Positions 15,187-24,496 are shown, counted from the first letter of the stretch. The stretch is 64,000 nucleotides of DNA from Aeromonas dhakensis (GCF_000820305.1 NZ_CDBH01000032.1:1-64000), one strand, 5' to 3'. The notes: generated by a model not told the origin, from the sequence alone. A program made the numbers and translations.

Positions 15187-16203
15187 TCAGTGGGCGAGGA
15201 ACTCGTACTGAGCCTCGATGAAGGCACCGGCCCGCTCGCTCAGGGCGGCGTGCACGACAGTGGTGGGGTGAACCTGATCCCAGAACATCTTGCCTTCGCA
15301 GTCGAGGGTGCTGGCGCTGCGCCGCACCATGGGGCTGGCCACGGCCTGGGCCAGCAGCGGGTTGCCGGCGATGGCGAGGCGTTCCTGCGGGTTGAAGGCG
15401 GAGAGGCTGCTGTCGCTGGCGACACTGGTGGCACTGCGGGAGGCAAACGGCTTCCACACATAGCCACCGCCGTAGCAGGCGTTCTCGGTGTCGCTCAGGC
15501 CGAAGTTCTGCGGCTCGCGCAGCATCTCGGCGAACTGCTTGTCGATCTCGAACAGCTTGACGATGCCGGTGGGGGCCAGCTGGCGTGCCAGGTTCAGCAG
15601 CAACTGGTTGTGGTAGGCGGAGACATGGCTGGCCGCCTCGACCACCTTCTGGCTGCGGGCCGAGGGGTTCTGACCCAGATCCGGCAGGTTGAACAGCAGA
15701 ATCTGCTTGGCGCCGTTCAATACCATGCGGTTGGCCGCATCGCTGATGGCGTCGCGCACCCGCTTGGCATCCTGCTCGGTGTTCCAGCCATAGGCCAGGT
15801 AATCGTTGGCACCGACCCAGAGGATCACCAGATCATCGGGCTTGAAGCTGTCCTTTTGCAGGAACTGGGTCACCTCGTAATCCAGGTTGTTGATGACCTG
15901 ATACTTGGGATTCCAGGAGATCTTGTTGTAGGCCACCGCGGTGGCGCCCCCCTCCGCCTCGTTGGCGATGGTCAGCCCCGGGAACTGCCGGGTCAGCTGC
16001 TCCAGCCAGACCGGTCCGTTGGAGAAGCGGCCCTGATAGTAGGGAGGGCTGGAGGGGAGATAACCGCGCATCTTGCTGTACATCTTGCCGGTGTCGGAGA
16101 GGCTGTCGCCAAACATCACGATCCGGGAGAAGGCGGGGCGACTGTCGGCTGCCTGAACTGTCAGCGCGAAGAGTCCCAATAAACACACAAACCATTTCTT
16201 CAT
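15187..16203 (-). CDS. satA: Glycerophospholipid:cholesterol acyltransferase (GCAT)
   Basis: Secreted GDSL/SGNH lipase-acyltransferase that moves the sn-2 fatty acid of phospholipids to cholesterol, an Aeromonas extracellular virulence enzyme exported by the type II pathway. The 338-residue precursor has an 18-residue signal peptide (ends TVQA). The catalytic Ser34 (Ser16 mature) is in FGDSLSD, the oxyanion/Asn block is WVGANDY, and the Asp309/His312 pair is in DQVHP. The ATG at 16203 gives the signal peptide; the frame is open much further upstream without one. It differs from the A. hydrophila protein mainly around residues 255-275, the disulfide-loop region near CYGGGYVWKPF. Confidence 0.95.
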   Translation of the reverse strand: MKKWFVCLLGLFALTVQAADSRPAFSRIVMFGDSLSDTGKMYSKMRGYLPSSPPYYQGRFSNGPVWLEQLTRQFPGLTIANEAEGGATAVAYNKISWNPKYQVINNLDYEVTQFLQKDSFKPDDLVILWVGANDYLAYGWNTEQDAKRVRDAISDAANRMVLNGAKQILLFNLPDLGQNPSARSQKVVEAASHVSAYHNQLLLNLARQLAPTGIVKLFEIDKQFAEMLREPQNFGLSDTENACYGGGYVWKPFASRSATSVASDSSLSAFNPQERLAIAGNPLLAQAVASPMVRRSASTLDCEGKMFWDQVHPTTVVHAALSERAGAFIEAQYEFLAH

Positions 16204-16440
16204 CTTGTTGTTCTCATTGATTGGAAGCAGGTGGTGCCTGCAGGCTGTTCCTCGATAGGCAAAGGTGCTGGGAAGCTGTTTTGCCATCTTGCAGGGTATA
16301 AGGCCGAATTTTATTTCGCAGCAGTGCGGGCTGATTAAATCGATTACGGTCACATCCCCTTCACCCAGATGGGGAGGCTTCACGTTTGTTTCACGCCCCG
16401 GCAGGCAGACTGCACCCGTACCCAATGACAGGAGCATGAA

Positions 16441-16821
16441 ATGAACAAGGCAAGCGTAATCGGTCTGTTGACCCTGATGTCCATCTCTTCTTTCGCCATG
16501 GCGGCCTATACCGGCCCGCAGGAGCAGAACAAGGTGTCCGTCGCGCAGTTGAAGGATCTGGCCGATGACAGCTGGGCCACCCTGGAAGGGAAGCTGGTCA
16601 AGCACCTGGGCGGCGAGAACTACCTGTTCCGCGACGCCAGTGGCGAGGTGGAAGTGGAAGTGGATCAAGACGTGTGGCGTGGCACCGAAGTGGGCCCGGA
16701 CGATCTGATCCGCATCCGTGGCGAGGTGGACCACAGCTGGAACAAGACCGAAGTGGAGGTGGAGAAGCTGGAGAAGGTGGGCGCCGCCCCGCAGAGCAAG
16801 GGTGGTTTCATCGCCAAATAA
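16441..16821 (+). CDS. YgiW/YdeI-family periplasmic OB-fold stress protein
   Basis: A 126-residue periplasmic protein with a signal peptide ending AMA and a BOF (bacterial OB fold, DUF388/NirD-like) domain: TLEGKLVKHLGGENYLF, then EVEVEVDQDVWRG and IRIRGEVD. E. coli YgiW and Salmonella VisP are in this family and are linked to oxidative/acid stress and binding of cell-wall sugar. A ribosome site (AGGAG) precedes the ATG. Single gene, flanked by a strong terminator shared with mltC. Confidence 0.85.
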   Translation: MNKASVIGLLTLMSISSFAMAAYTGPQEQNKVSVAQLKDLADDSWATLEGKLVKHLGGENYLFRDASGEVEVEVDQDVWRGTEVGPDDLIRIRGEVDHSWNKTEVEVEKLEKVGAAPQSKGGFIAK

Positions 16822-16848
16822 GGGCTGATTCCGCACGCCAGACGTAAC

Positions 16849-16875
16849 AAGGGCGCCTCCATGAGGCGCCCTTTT
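16849..16875. terminator. Bidirectional terminator
   Basis: GGGCGCCTC-CAT-GAGGCGCCC flanked by AA and TTTT; it ends the ygiW-like gene and the convergent mltC operon. Confidence 0.87.
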
Positions 16876-16887
16876 GCTTTGGTCTGC

Positions 16888-17988
16888 TTAGCCGGTGCGG
16901 GCCAGCGTGCGCTTGAACCCCTTCTCGGCCTGATTGACCTTGTAGAGATAGCGGCGGGCTTCCGCCTTGGGGTGCTGCTCGGTCAGGATCTGGTAGACCG
17001 CCTCGGGCGAGAGCTGGTTGATCATGCCGGGCGCCGCCTTGCGGTCGCTGGAGAAGGTATTGAGCACCCCGCCGGCGCCGCCGTTGTAGGCGGAGATGAC
17101 GGCGTAGCGACGCGAGCGCGGATCCTGGATATCCACCAGATAGACGGTCTGCAGCAGGTGCAGGTAGGCGGTGCCCACGTCTATGTTGTAGGCCGGGTTG
17201 AACAGGTCCTCCCGGGTCGGCTGGCCGCTCTTGCCCTTGACCCGCACGTAGACGTCCCGCCCGGCGGTGGCCGGGATCACCTGCATCAGGCCGTAGGCGT
17301 TGGCATGGCTGACCGCATAGGGGTTGAAGCTGCTCTCGGTCTTGATCACCGCGTAGATCAGGCTTTCCGCCACCCCGTACTTGCGGGAGGCTTCCCGGAT
17401 CAGGCTGGCGTACTTGTAGCCCCGCCGGTCCTCATGGTTGGCCACCATGGGGATGTCGACGAAGAAGATGGTACGGATGCCGAGGGTGCGCTTCTTCATC
17501 GCCGTGTTGAGCAGGTAGTCGGCATAGCGCTCGGCACGCCAGTCGAAGCGGATCGGCTGGCCCTGGTTGTCCAGCACCTGACCGTAGAGGAAGGGCTCGC
17601 CGCCGGGCAGGATCTCGGCGTCGGAGTAGAGATCCACTTCCGCCGGATCGTCCGGGGTGAGCAGGGTCTCGATGATGGCGCGGCGCAGGTGGGAGCGCGG
17701 ATCGATGCCGGAGACGGTCTCGACCATGATGTGGCCGCTGGAGAAGTCGATGTGGGCCCGGCTCTTGTATTGATCCGTGTATTTGACGTAGTCAAACTTG
17801 CCCGCAAACAGCGCCTCACGCCCCCAAATCTCGTTCACGTTGTGGGAGAGCGCACTGATCATGTGTTCAAAGCCGCGGATGTCCTTGCCGTTGACGAGAT
17901 CGTCATCCTCGTTGCCATTGGGCTTGGGGGAGGATGAGCAGGCAGAGAGAAACAGCAGGGTGCACAGCAGCCAGAAAATTCGGCCCAT
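16888..17988 (-). CDS. mltC: Membrane-bound lytic murein transglycosylase C
   Basis: Outer-membrane lipoprotein that cleaves the glycan strands of peptidoglycan, leaving anhydro-MurNAc. The 366-residue product has lipobox LSAC (Cys17), an N-terminal MltC-specific domain (about 40-190) and a C-terminal SLT domain with catalytic Glu in KTESSFNPYAVS, then GLMQVIP and AYNGG. Last gene of mutY-yggX-mltC, the E. coli order. The ATG at 17988 is chosen for GAGGA upstream and the lipoprotein signal; the frame is open for 30 more codons without a site. Confidence 0.93.
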   Translation of the reverse strand: MGRIFWLLCTLLFLSACSSSPKPNGNEDDDLVNGKDIRGFEHMISALSHNVNEIWGREALFAGKFDYVKYTDQYKSRAHIDFSSGHIMVETVSGIDPRSHLRRAIIETLLTPDDPAEVDLYSDAEILPGGEPFLYGQVLDNQGQPIRFDWRAERYADYLLNTAMKKRTLGIRTIFFVDIPMVANHEDRRGYKYASLIREASRKYGVAESLIYAVIKTESSFNPYAVSHANAYGLMQVIPATAGRDVYVRVKGKSGQPTREDLFNPAYNIDVGTAYLHLLQTVYLVDIQDPRSRRYAVISAYNGGAGGVLNTFSSDRKAAPGMINQLSPEAVYQILTEQHPKAEARRYLYKVNQAEKGFKRTLARTG

Positions 17989-18081
17989 AGAGTCCTCAAA
18001 CTGGGCGGCGGGCCGCCCGTCACTTCCGTCGTTGCCGTGAGTCGACGGGGCCGGCCTGCGCAGGCCGGTCCCGTTCACGGG

Positions 18082-18354
18082 TTATTTGCTGGGCGGGGTA
18101 TAACCGTCGATGGCCACTTCACCCGCTTCGAACAGGTAGTTCACCATCTCTTTCTCCAGCAGCTGGCGATGCTCGAGGTTCATCATGTTCAACTTCTTCT
18201 CGTTGATCAGCATCACCTGCTTCTTCTGCCACTCAGTCCAGGCTTCCTTGCTGATGTTGTCAAAAATGCGCTTGCCGAGTTCACCGGGGTAGAGCTGGAA
18301 ATCGAGACCCGGGCCCTCTTTTTTCAGGCGCTGGCAAAATACGGTACGGCTCAT
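18082..18354 (-). CDS. yggX: Fe(II) trafficking protein YggX
   Basis: A 90-residue cytosolic protein beginning [14 protein letters not shown], the conserved YggX start with Cys7, and keeping the YPGELG and WTEWQKKQ blocks. In Salmonella and E. coli it protects iron-sulfur clusters and limits oxidative damage. Eight bases separate it from the mutY stop. Its placement after mutY, itself a 4Fe-4S enzyme, is conserved in gammaproteobacteria. Confidence 0.95.
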   Translation of the reverse strand: MSRTVFCQRLKKEGPGLDFQLYPGELGKRIFDNISKEAWTEWQKKQVMLINEKKLNMMNLEHRQLLEKEMVNYLFEAGEVAIDGYTPPSK

Positions 18355-18362
18355 GTTGACCT

Positions 18363-19424
18363 CTATGGTTGTAAGTCCGGATAGGCGAGCAGACGGGCCG
18401 TGGCGGCCGCCAGACCCACCTCTGCAGGATGGCGTAAGTTATACCAGAGTCGGTTATCCGCTTCCATGAGCAGGGGGGCCGGCGGCGCGTCGGTTTCGAT
18501 CAGCATGGGCCGGATGTCGAGGTGAAAGTGGCTGAAAGTATGGCGAAAACCGGCCAGTTCGCGGGGCTCGCTGCCGGTCAGGCCGAGCCGCTGCAACAGC
18601 CCCGCCACCTCGGCGTCCGACTCCACCTGGGGGAAGCAGTAGAGCCCGCCCCAGATCCCCTGCGGCGGCCGCTTCTCCAGCAGCAGCTGATCACCGTGGC
18701 GGATGAGCAGCATGATGCCGGTACGGGCCGGGATGCTCTTCTTGGGCTTGCTGTTGGGGTAGGTGGTGGGGTTGCCCTGCGACAGCCCCTGGCAATCCTC
18801 CCACACCGGGCAACGGTCGCAAGCGGGCTTGCTGCGGGTACAGACGGTGGCGCCCATGTCCATCATGGCCTGGTTGTAGTGGGCCACCCCGAGTTTGGGG
18901 GTGAGGCGGATGGCCAGCTCCCACAGATCGTTCTCCACCTGTTTCTGACCGGGCCAGCCGGGCAGGGCCAGCCAGCGGGTGAGTACCCGCTTCACGTTGC
19001 CATCCAGGATGGCGTGGGGCTGGCCAAGGGAGAGGGAGAGCACGGCACCCGCGGTGGAGCGGCCGATCCCCGGCAGCGCCATCACCTCCTCCAGCCGCTC
19101 CGGGAAGAGGCCGCCATGGAGGTCGCGGATCTGCAGGGCCGCCTTGTGCAGGTTGCGGGCGCGGGCGTAATAGCCGAGCCCGGTCCAGTGGTGCAGCACC
19201 TCGTCGATGGGGGCATCGGCCAGTGCCAGCACGTCAGGAAAGCGGGCCATGAAGCGCTGATAGTAGGGAATGACCGTAGCGACCTGGGTCTGCTGCAGCA
19301 TGATTTCCGAGACCCAGACCCGGTAGGGGGTCTTCTCCTGTTGCCAGGGCAGGGTCTTGCGACCGTGGAGCTGATACCAGTCCAGGATCCTGGTGGCGAA
19401 GGTCACGTTATCTGAGTTGTTCAC
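18363..19424 (-). CDS. mutY: Adenine DNA glycosylase MutY
   Basis: Removes adenine mispaired with 8-oxoguanine. The 353-residue protein has the catalytic Glu in [10 protein letters not shown], the helix-hairpin-helix [14 protein letters not shown], the catalytic Asp in ILDGNVKRV, the 4Fe-4S loop C-x6-C-x2-C-x5-C ([17 protein letters not shown]) and a C-terminal NUDIX-like domain that reads 8-oxoG (about 225-345). Start is a GTG at 19424 with only a weak GAG upstream. A decayed copy of the first 22 codons plus about 30 upstream bases lies immediately upstream (see 19437-19535). Confidence 0.94.
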   Translation of the reverse strand: MNNSDNVTFATRILDWYQLHGRKTLPWQQEKTPYRVWVSEIMLQQTQVATVIPYYQRFMARFPDVLALADAPIDEVLHHWTGLGYYARARNLHKAALQIRDLHGGLFPERLEEVMALPGIGRSTAGAVLSLSLGQPHAILDGNVKRVLTRWLALPGWPGQKQVENDLWELAIRLTPKLGVAHYNQAMMDMGATVCTRSKPACDRCPVWEDCQGLSQGNPTTYPNSKPKKSIPARTGIMLLIRHGDQLLLEKRPPQGIWGGLYCFPQVESDAEVAGLLQRLGLTGSEPRELAGFRHTFSHFHLDIRPMLIETDAPPAPLLMEADNRLWYNLRHPAEVGLAAATARLLAYPDLQP

Positions 19425-19436
19425 ATTATGCTCATA

Positions 19437-19535
19437 TTATTGATTTAAAACTAAATTGACTAACGTGTAGCGGTCTTGGCACTGATACCAGTGCAACGCC
19501 CGGTTGGCGAAGGTGGTGTTGCTCGGATTGCTCAC
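19437..19535 (-). pseudogene. Relic tandem copy of the mutY 5' end (32 codons)
   Basis: A GTG-started 32-codon frame whose first 22 residues align with the start of mutY: MSNPSNTTFANRALHWYQ against [18 protein letters not shown]. After that it diverges and stops 12 bases before mutY. The homology continues upstream of both starts: TTTTAAATCAATAATATGAG before mutY and TTTTAATCAATGACATGAG before the relic. It therefore looks like a tandem duplication of about 110 bp that has since drifted. It could be simple debris, or a translated upstream ORF that affects mutY expression. Confidence 0.7.
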
Positions 19536-19556
19536 TTTGTTCTCATGTCATTGATT

Positions 19557-19580
19557 AAAAAGGGGAGCTCTCAGGCTCCC
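19557..19580 (-). terminator. Terminator of exeAB
   Basis: On the minus strand GGGAGC-CTGAGA-GCTCCC is followed by CTTTTT. It lies 28 bases after the exeB stop and just before the mutY upstream region, so it isolates the mutY operon from exeAB. Confidence 0.8.
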
Positions 19581-19607
19581 TCTTGAAATGGCGGTGGTAT
19601 GCGTGGT

Positions 19608-20291
19608 TCAGCCGCGCCAGTCCTGCAGCGCCTTGAGGCTGGCATTCTGCCCACCCACCTGCAGGATGATGTAATCCTGGGCGATGGCGAGCAGGGTGAC
19701 GCCGGGGGCGACTTCGCTCCCTTCCCGGTAGGTGCGCCCGTTCAACCTCACGGCCCGGTTGGCCGGGTTGGAGGAGAAGACGTGGGCGCCGTAGGCCAGC
19801 GGCGGTACCTGCTGGCGGAGCGCCTGCGGCAGAGCGCTGAGCGGCGTGGCCTGCAGCTCGGCCGGCACCAGCGGCGGCGCGCCCTGATCCCGCAGCGGAG
19901 TATTGTTGAGGGCATTGAGGATGCGCTCGGCCAGCCCCTGGCTGCTGTCGGCTGGCGCCGGTGAAGGCTGTGCATCGGCCTTGGGGGTGACCACGGGCTC
20001 GGGCGGCGGCGGTGGCAGCGGCCGGGTGATCATCGGTTTGGGCTCGACCCGCACGAAGGGTGGGGTCACCACCTCCTTCACCTCCACCGTCTTCTCGATG
20101 GGGCGGTTGTTGAGCAGGTGCCAGCCATAGTTGGCGGCGGCCCCCATCACCAGCGCCAGCGGGGCCAGCAGCCACCAGATCCAGCGCCTGGGTTGTTCCT
20201 CATCCTGGCTGACCGGCAGCCCCATTGCCGGAATGTGCGGGGTGAACTGGGGCTGATCGGCCCGCCGCAGCGCCTTGAGCAGGGTGGACAT
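19608..20291 (-). CDS. exeB: Type II secretion assembly protein ExeB (GspB)
   Basis: A 227-residue inner-membrane protein that works with ExeA to assemble the ExeD secretin. It has a cytoplasmic start (MSTLLKALRRADQ), one membrane helix (about 37-58), a periplasmic Pro-rich stretch (about 80-115, run of five Pro) and a C-terminal GspB domain (about 150-225; VRLNGRTYREGSEVAPGV then LLAIAQDYIILQ). The ATG overlaps the exeA TGA by one base. The exeC-N secretion genes are elsewhere, as in Aeromonas. Confidence 0.93.
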   Translation of the reverse strand: MSTLLKALRRADQPQFTPHIPAMGLPVSQDEEQPRRWIWWLLAPLALVMGAAANYGWHLLNNRPIEKTVEVKEVVTPPFVRVEPKPMITRPLPPPPPEPVVTPKADAQPSPAPADSSQGLAERILNALNNTPLRDQGAPPLVPAELQATPLSALPQALRQQVPPLAYGAHVFSSNPANRAVRLNGRTYREGSEVAPGVTLLAIAQDYIILQVGGQNASLKALQDWRG

Positions 20292-21934
20292 CAGGAAGCC
20301 TCCTCCGACAGTGTGTTGATGGCATCATCCTCTGCCGGAGCCAGCTTGGCCGGCTTGCTGGCCCGCTGGGCGTCATCCTCCAGCTTCGGCATGGGTTCGC
20401 CGGCCATCACGTTGAGGCGCAGCAGGGTGTTGCTGCCGGCGATGCCGTCCGGCGTCAGCCCCTGCTCGCGCTGGAACTGCTGCAGCTTGGTCTTGAGCTC
20501 GGCATCGAAGCGACGGACCTTGCGATCCGGCTGCTGCAGGGCCCGGCTGAGGGCGTTGTCGAGCCACTGCACCTGAGTGGGGCCGGCGTTGTTGCCGATC
20601 AGGGTGACGCCGCCCTTGGGCATGCGCCACAGCAGGGTGTAGCTGCCACCCCAGTAATCGCTCAGCCACTGCCGGTCCACCTGCCAGCTCTGGTTGCCGA
20701 TGAGCAGGTTGGCCTTGTCGGGGCCGAGGTTGACCAGGGTGGCGTAATAGGTGCCGCCGGTCTCGTCGGTCAGGCTGACGAGGGCGGGATACTGCAGCGC
20801 CTGCAGATCGGCCAGGGAGGCCTCGCCCTCCTGGCAGCGCAGGCCGGCGCGCGGCGCGTTGTCGCAGGTGGCCTCATCCAGCTCGGTCTGGTAGCCCCAC
20901 ACCTTGTAGAGATTCTGCATGGCGCTGTCCGGCTCCAGCGCCTGATTGATGGCGCGGGTCAGCTGCTCCTGCTGCTCCGGGGTGTCGTCCACCTTGACCG
21001 GTACCTCCACCGTCACCACCGGGCGAGTTGGGAAGACCCCGAAGAATTGCCAGCCCCACCAGCCGGTGGCCACCAGCAAGGCGCCAACCAGTGCCACCAT
21101 CAGGCCGGACTGCCAGGTGCCCTCGTCACGGATGCCGCTCACCTCGAAGGCCGCCAGGCTGATGTCGCCGTGCACTATCTTGTGGCTGCCGCGGGCGAAG
21201 GCGGCGATCAGGGCGCGGTCGCAGATGAGGTTGATGAGGCGCGGAATGCCGCCGGAGAGGCGGTGCAGGGTCTGGATAGCTTTGGGGGTGAAGATGGGCT
21301 GCACGCAGCCGGCCACCTGCAGACGAAAGCGGACATAGGCGTCCACGTCCTGGCAGGAGAGCGGCAGCAGGTGGTAGCGGGCGGTGATGCGTTGAGCCAG
21401 CTGGCGCAGCAGGGGCTGGCGCAGCATCTGCTGCAGCTCGGGCTGGCCGATGAGCACCACCTGCAGCAGCTTCTTCTCGTCGGTCTCCAGGTTGGTGAGC
21501 AGACGCAACTGCTCCAGCACGCCGGGCAGCAGGTGCTGGGCTTCGTCCACCAGCACCACGCTGCGCTTGCCAGCCGCCAGATTGGCCAGCAGGTGATCGC
21601 GGATGAGGTCGAACAGCTGCTTGAGGCCGGCATCCTGGCCATAGCCCAGCTGGAACTCGTCGCAGATGGCCGCCAGCAGATCCCGTTCGGTCAGGGATGG
21701 ATTGAGGATGTAGGCGATCTCGGTCTCTGCCGGCAACTGCTGCAACAGGCAGCGGGAGACGGTGGTCTTGCCGGTGCCCACTTCCCCGGTCAGCAGCACG
21801 AAGCCGCCCCCATCCTGCAACCCGTAGTTGAGGTGGGCGAGGGCTTCCCCGTGCCGTTCACTCATGTAGAGGTATTTGGGATTGGGCGAGATGGAGAACG
21901 GGTGCTCCGACAGACCGAAGAACTGTGTGTACAT
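20291..21934 (-). CDS. exeA: Type II secretion ATPase ExeA (GspA)
   Basis: A 547-residue AAA+ protein of the inner membrane that remodels peptidoglycan and positions the ExeD secretin. The cytoplasmic ATPase half (1-270) has Walker A GEVGTGKT (50-57) and Walker B VVLVDEAQHL. A membrane helix lies at about 275-300. The periplasmic half ends in a peptidoglycan-binding domain (LQQFQREQGLTPDGIAG). The length matches A. hydrophila ExeA. The ATG at 21934 is used; the frame is open for 77 more codons with no site. It is divergent from cca. Confidence 0.95.
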   Translation of the reverse strand: MYTQFFGLSEHPFSISPNPKYLYMSERHGEALAHLNYGLQDGGGFVLLTGEVGTGKTTVSRCLLQQLPAETEIAYILNPSLTERDLLAAICDEFQLGYGQDAGLKQLFDLIRDHLLANLAAGKRSVVLVDEAQHLLPGVLEQLRLLTNLETDEKKLLQVVLIGQPELQQMLRQPLLRQLAQRITARYHLLPLSCQDVDAYVRFRLQVAGCVQPIFTPKAIQTLHRLSGGIPRLINLICDRALIAAFARGSHKIVHGDISLAAFEVSGIRDEGTWQSGLMVALVGALLVATGWWGWQFFGVFPTRPVVTVEVPVKVDDTPEQQEQLTRAINQALEPDSAMQNLYKVWGYQTELDEATCDNAPRAGLRCQEGEASLADLQALQYPALVSLTDETGGTYYATLVNLGPDKANLLIGNQSWQVDRQWLSDYWGGSYTLLWRMPKGGVTLIGNNAGPTQVQWLDNALSRALQQPDRKVRRFDAELKTKLQQFQREQGLTPDGIAGSNTLLRLNVMAGEPMPKLEDDAQRASKPAKLAPAEDDAINTLSEEAS

Positions 21935-22170
21935 AAGGATCCATTCCGTTGTTATGGGCGGCAGGTTAAAGCCTCCCCCAAGGGATGTCAAAGACCCGGA
22001 TGCCATAAGGGGGGCCAGCGCGCACCCTGATATACAGGTGGGGAAATCAGGGTTGCGGCCATGGCGGCTGGCGGTGGGAAAAAGGGCCTGTGAGTATCGA
22101 GGGCGGCCCGCCAACCGGGCTCGCATGGCATCGATGTCGGGCCGGGAATAGTCTCCATCGGTCAAACCGG

Positions 22171-22176
22171 TATAAT
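22171..22176 (+). promoter_or_regulatory. -10 box of the cca promoter
   Basis: A perfect TATAAT lies 29 bases before the cca start, preceded by GG rather than a clear -35 box. It is the only strong -10 in the 271-base exeA/cca divergent region. Confidence 0.5.
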
Positions 22177-22205
22177 CGGGACAGGTTTATCAAGGGAGAC
22201 AGAGC

Positions 22206-23444
22206 TTGCAGACTTATCTGGTTGGGGGCGCGGTGCGGGATCGCCTGCTGGGATTGCCGCAGGGGGACAGGGATCACCTGGTGGTCGGGGCGACCGTGGA
22301 ACAGATGCTGGCGCGGGGTTTTACCCAGGTAGGCCGCGACTTTCCCGTGTTTCTGCACCCCAAGACCCAGCAGGAGTACGCGCTGGCCCGCACCGAGCGC
22401 AAGCAGGGGCAGGGTTACACCGGCTTCGTCTGCCACGCCTCGCCTGAGGTGACGCTGGAGCAGGATCTGCTGCGCCGGGATCTCACTGTCAACGCCATCG
22501 CCGAAGATGACGCGGGGCAACTGCACGATCCCTATGGCGGCATCGAGGATCTGAAACAACGGGTGTTGCGCCACGTCTCCCCCGCCTTTGCCGAAGATCC
22601 GCTGCGCATCCTGCGGGTGGCCCGCTTCGCCGCCCGCTTCCACGCCCAGGGCTTCGTGGTGGCCCCCGAGACGCTGGCGCTGATGCGCGAGATGACCCAG
22701 GCTGGCGAGCTGGCCCACCTGACCCCGGAGCGGGTCTGGAAGGAGCTGGAGAAGGTGCTGCTGGGGCCGACCCCGCAGGTGTTCTTCGAGGTGTTGCGCG
22801 AGTGTGGCGCCCTGGCCGCCCTGTTCCCCGAGCTGGACGCCCTGTTCGGGGTGCCGGCTCCCGCCAAGTGGCACCCGGAGATCGATACCGGCATCCACAC
22901 CATGATGGTGCTGGCGCAGGCCTGCCGCCTCTCCCCCGAGCTGGCGGTGCGCTTCGCGGCGCTGTGCCACGACTTTGGCAAGGGGCTGACCCCGCCGGAA
23001 TTCTGGCCGAGCCACCACGGTCACGGCCAGAAGGGGCTGCCGCTCATCCGCGACTTCTGCGAGCGCTTCCGGGTACCGAACGAGTGTCGCGACCTGGCGC
23101 TGCTGGTGAGCGACCTGCACACCCATATCCACATCGCCTTCGAGCTCAAGCCGGCGACCCTGCTCAAGGTGTTCGACAAGGCCGATGCCTGGCGCAGGCC
23201 CGAGCGCTTCGCCCAGCTGCTGGACGCCTGCCGGGCCGACTTTCACGGCCGTACCGGCTTCGAGGAGCGGGTCTATGCCGAACCCGACTATGTGGCGCAG
23301 GCGCTGGCGGCCGCCCAGGCGGTGCCGGTGAAGGAGATAGTGGCGGCCGGCTTCAAGGGGGAGGCTATTCGCGAGCAGCTGGCCAAGCGCCGGCTCGATG
23401 CCATCAGCCGGGTGCGCGACGAGTGGACCTTCCTCGAGGATTGA
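22206..23444 (+). CDS. cca: Multifunctional CCA tRNA nucleotidyltransferase / 2'3'-cyclic phosphodiesterase
   Basis: Adds or repairs the 3' CCA end of tRNAs. The 412-residue class II enzyme has the head motif [10 protein letters not shown], catalytic acidic residues in [18 protein letters not shown] and the [16 protein letters not shown] helix. A C-terminal HD domain follows (CHDFGKG, then SHHGHG) that in E. coli gives 2'3'-cyclic phosphodiesterase, 2'-nucleotidase and phosphatase activity. Start is a TTG at 22206, with GGGAG 6 bases upstream; the protein then begins [12 protein letters not shown] exactly as in the family. Confidence 0.94.
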   Translation: MQTYLVGGAVRDRLLGLPQGDRDHLVVGATVEQMLARGFTQVGRDFPVFLHPKTQQEYALARTERKQGQGYTGFVCHASPEVTLEQDLLRRDLTVNAIAEDDAGQLHDPYGGIEDLKQRVLRHVSPAFAEDPLRILRVARFAARFHAQGFVVAPETLALMREMTQAGELAHLTPERVWKELEKVLLGPTPQVFFEVLRECGALAALFPELDALFGVPAPAKWHPEIDTGIHTMMVLAQACRLSPELAVRFAALCHDFGKGLTPPEFWPSHHGHGQKGLPLIRDFCERFRVPNECRDLALLVSDLHTHIHIAFELKPATLLKVFDKADAWRRPERFAQLLDACRADFHGRTGFEERVYAEPDYVAQALAAAQAVPVKEIVAAGFKGEAIREQLAKRRLDAISRVRDEWTFLED

Positions 23445-23481
23445 CGAGGCATGGAGACGAGGCATGGAGACGAGGCATGGA
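23443..23481. repeat. Three exact 13-bp tandem repeats at the cca stop
   Basis: GACGAGGCATGGA occurs three times in a row (23443-23455, 23456-23468, 23469-23481), starting within the cca TGA and ending just before the terminator stem. The unit is not a multiple of three, and its position after the stop keeps it outside the protein. Confidence 0.9.
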
Positions 23482-23482
23482 C

Positions 23483-23514
23483 AAAAAAGCCCGGGTCAGT
23501 GACCCGGGCTTTTT
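23483..23514. terminator. Bidirectional terminator after cca
   Basis: AGCCCGGGTC-AGT-GACCCGGGCT flanked by six A and a T-run. It serves cca and the convergent binding-protein gene. Nearly the same stem-loop ends the phosphate-transporter operon at 32370-32397. Confidence 0.88.
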
Positions 23515-23544
23515 CATGGTCGCGCCGGCATGGCGGGTGGCCGC

Positions 23545-24426
23545 CTAGTCACCAGGGCCGAATCGCTCATGCACCGGGTCGTAGAAGTAGGCCTGGTAGT
23601 TGAAGTCGATCCCCTTGATGTAGGGGTTTTCCAGCCGGAACAGCCGGCGGGTATTGAGGTGGGCGAAGCTGAGGGAGGGCTTGAATGCCTTCAGCCAGAG
23701 CGCCTGCAGGGAGCCATCGCGCCAGGCGGCCTTGAGCCCCTGCTGCACCCGGTCGATGGCCTGCCGGTTGCCGTTGTGGGTGAAGAAGACCCGAGGCAGG
23801 GGATAGTAGAGGGCCAGGCTCTCATCCATCATCAGCCCTTCCACCTCTTTGTGGTTCAGCTTTTCCTGAGGCAACTCGTTGATACCGCGGCAGAAAAGAT
23901 CGAAACGGCCGCGCGCCACCATCTTGAACAACTGCTCGTAGCCCTCCACCTCCAGCACCTTGAAGCCGGCCCGGCGCAGGATCTCTACGTCGAGCCAGCC
24001 CTTGCCCTGGCCGATGTCGAAGCGCTTCAGCTCATCCAGGCTGGTGGCCTTGGCAACCTCATCCTTGCGGGTGGGGCTGACGAAGCAGATGCGGTAGCTG
24101 ACGATGCCGATATGGATGGGAAAGCGCACGTAGTCGATGCCGCTCATGTCCCGATCGGCGCGATAGCTGTCCATGGCGAACAGGTTGGGGTAGTGGTTGA
24201 AGCGCAGGCTGACCCACATCCGGGCCAGGGTCATGGGGGGGGCGGCCTGCATCCGGTAGTCGCCATGGCTGGCGCGGGTCTTCTCCAGCGCCAGGCGCAG
24301 GACCTCGCGATCATAGGTGCTTCTGGGGTCGTGCTCGCTCTCCGGGCTCATGTAGGTGAACAGGGTCGGGCCGGCCAGCACGGGCATGGCCGTCAACAGG
24401 GCGAGCAGCAGGGTCCAGTGCATCAT
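23545..24426 (-). CDS. Periplasmic binding-type protein, paralogue 1 of 3
   Basis: A 293-residue exported protein with a signal peptide ending VLAG. The mature part has the family core TYMSPESEHDPRSTYDRE, then LRLALEKTRASHGDY, two Cys in YRICFVSP and FDLFCRG that could form a disulfide, and a C-terminal F-FNYQAYFYDPVHERFG tail. It looks like a two-lobe family 3-like solute-binding protein, but no transporter genes are next to it. Two paralogues follow (24497-25411, 27605-28483). Ligand unknown. AGGA precedes the ATG pair. Confidence 0.72.
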   Translation of the reverse strand: MMHWTLLLALLTAMPVLAGPTLFTYMSPESEHDPRSTYDREVLRLALEKTRASHGDYRMQAAPPMTLARMWVSLRFNHYPNLFAMDSYRADRDMSGIDYVRFPIHIGIVSYRICFVSPTRKDEVAKATSLDELKRFDIGQGKGWLDVEILRRAGFKVLEVEGYEQLFKMVARGRFDLFCRGINELPQEKLNHKEVEGLMMDESLALYYPLPRVFFTHNGNRQAIDRVQQGLKAAWRDGSLQALWLKAFKPSLSFAHLNTRRLFRLENPYIKGIDFNYQAYFYDPVHERFGPGD

Positions 24427-24496
24427 GCGATCCTGTGAAAAGCAGAGACTCTTCTGAGTGTAGTGACTCTCCCGGCCGTGGGTGGCAGAGGCAGGG

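Noticed and set aside
16204-16836. N-terminal extension of the satA frame
   Set aside because: The signal peptide starts at the ATG at 16203; the upstream frame runs through a promoter region and antisense to the ygiW-like gene.
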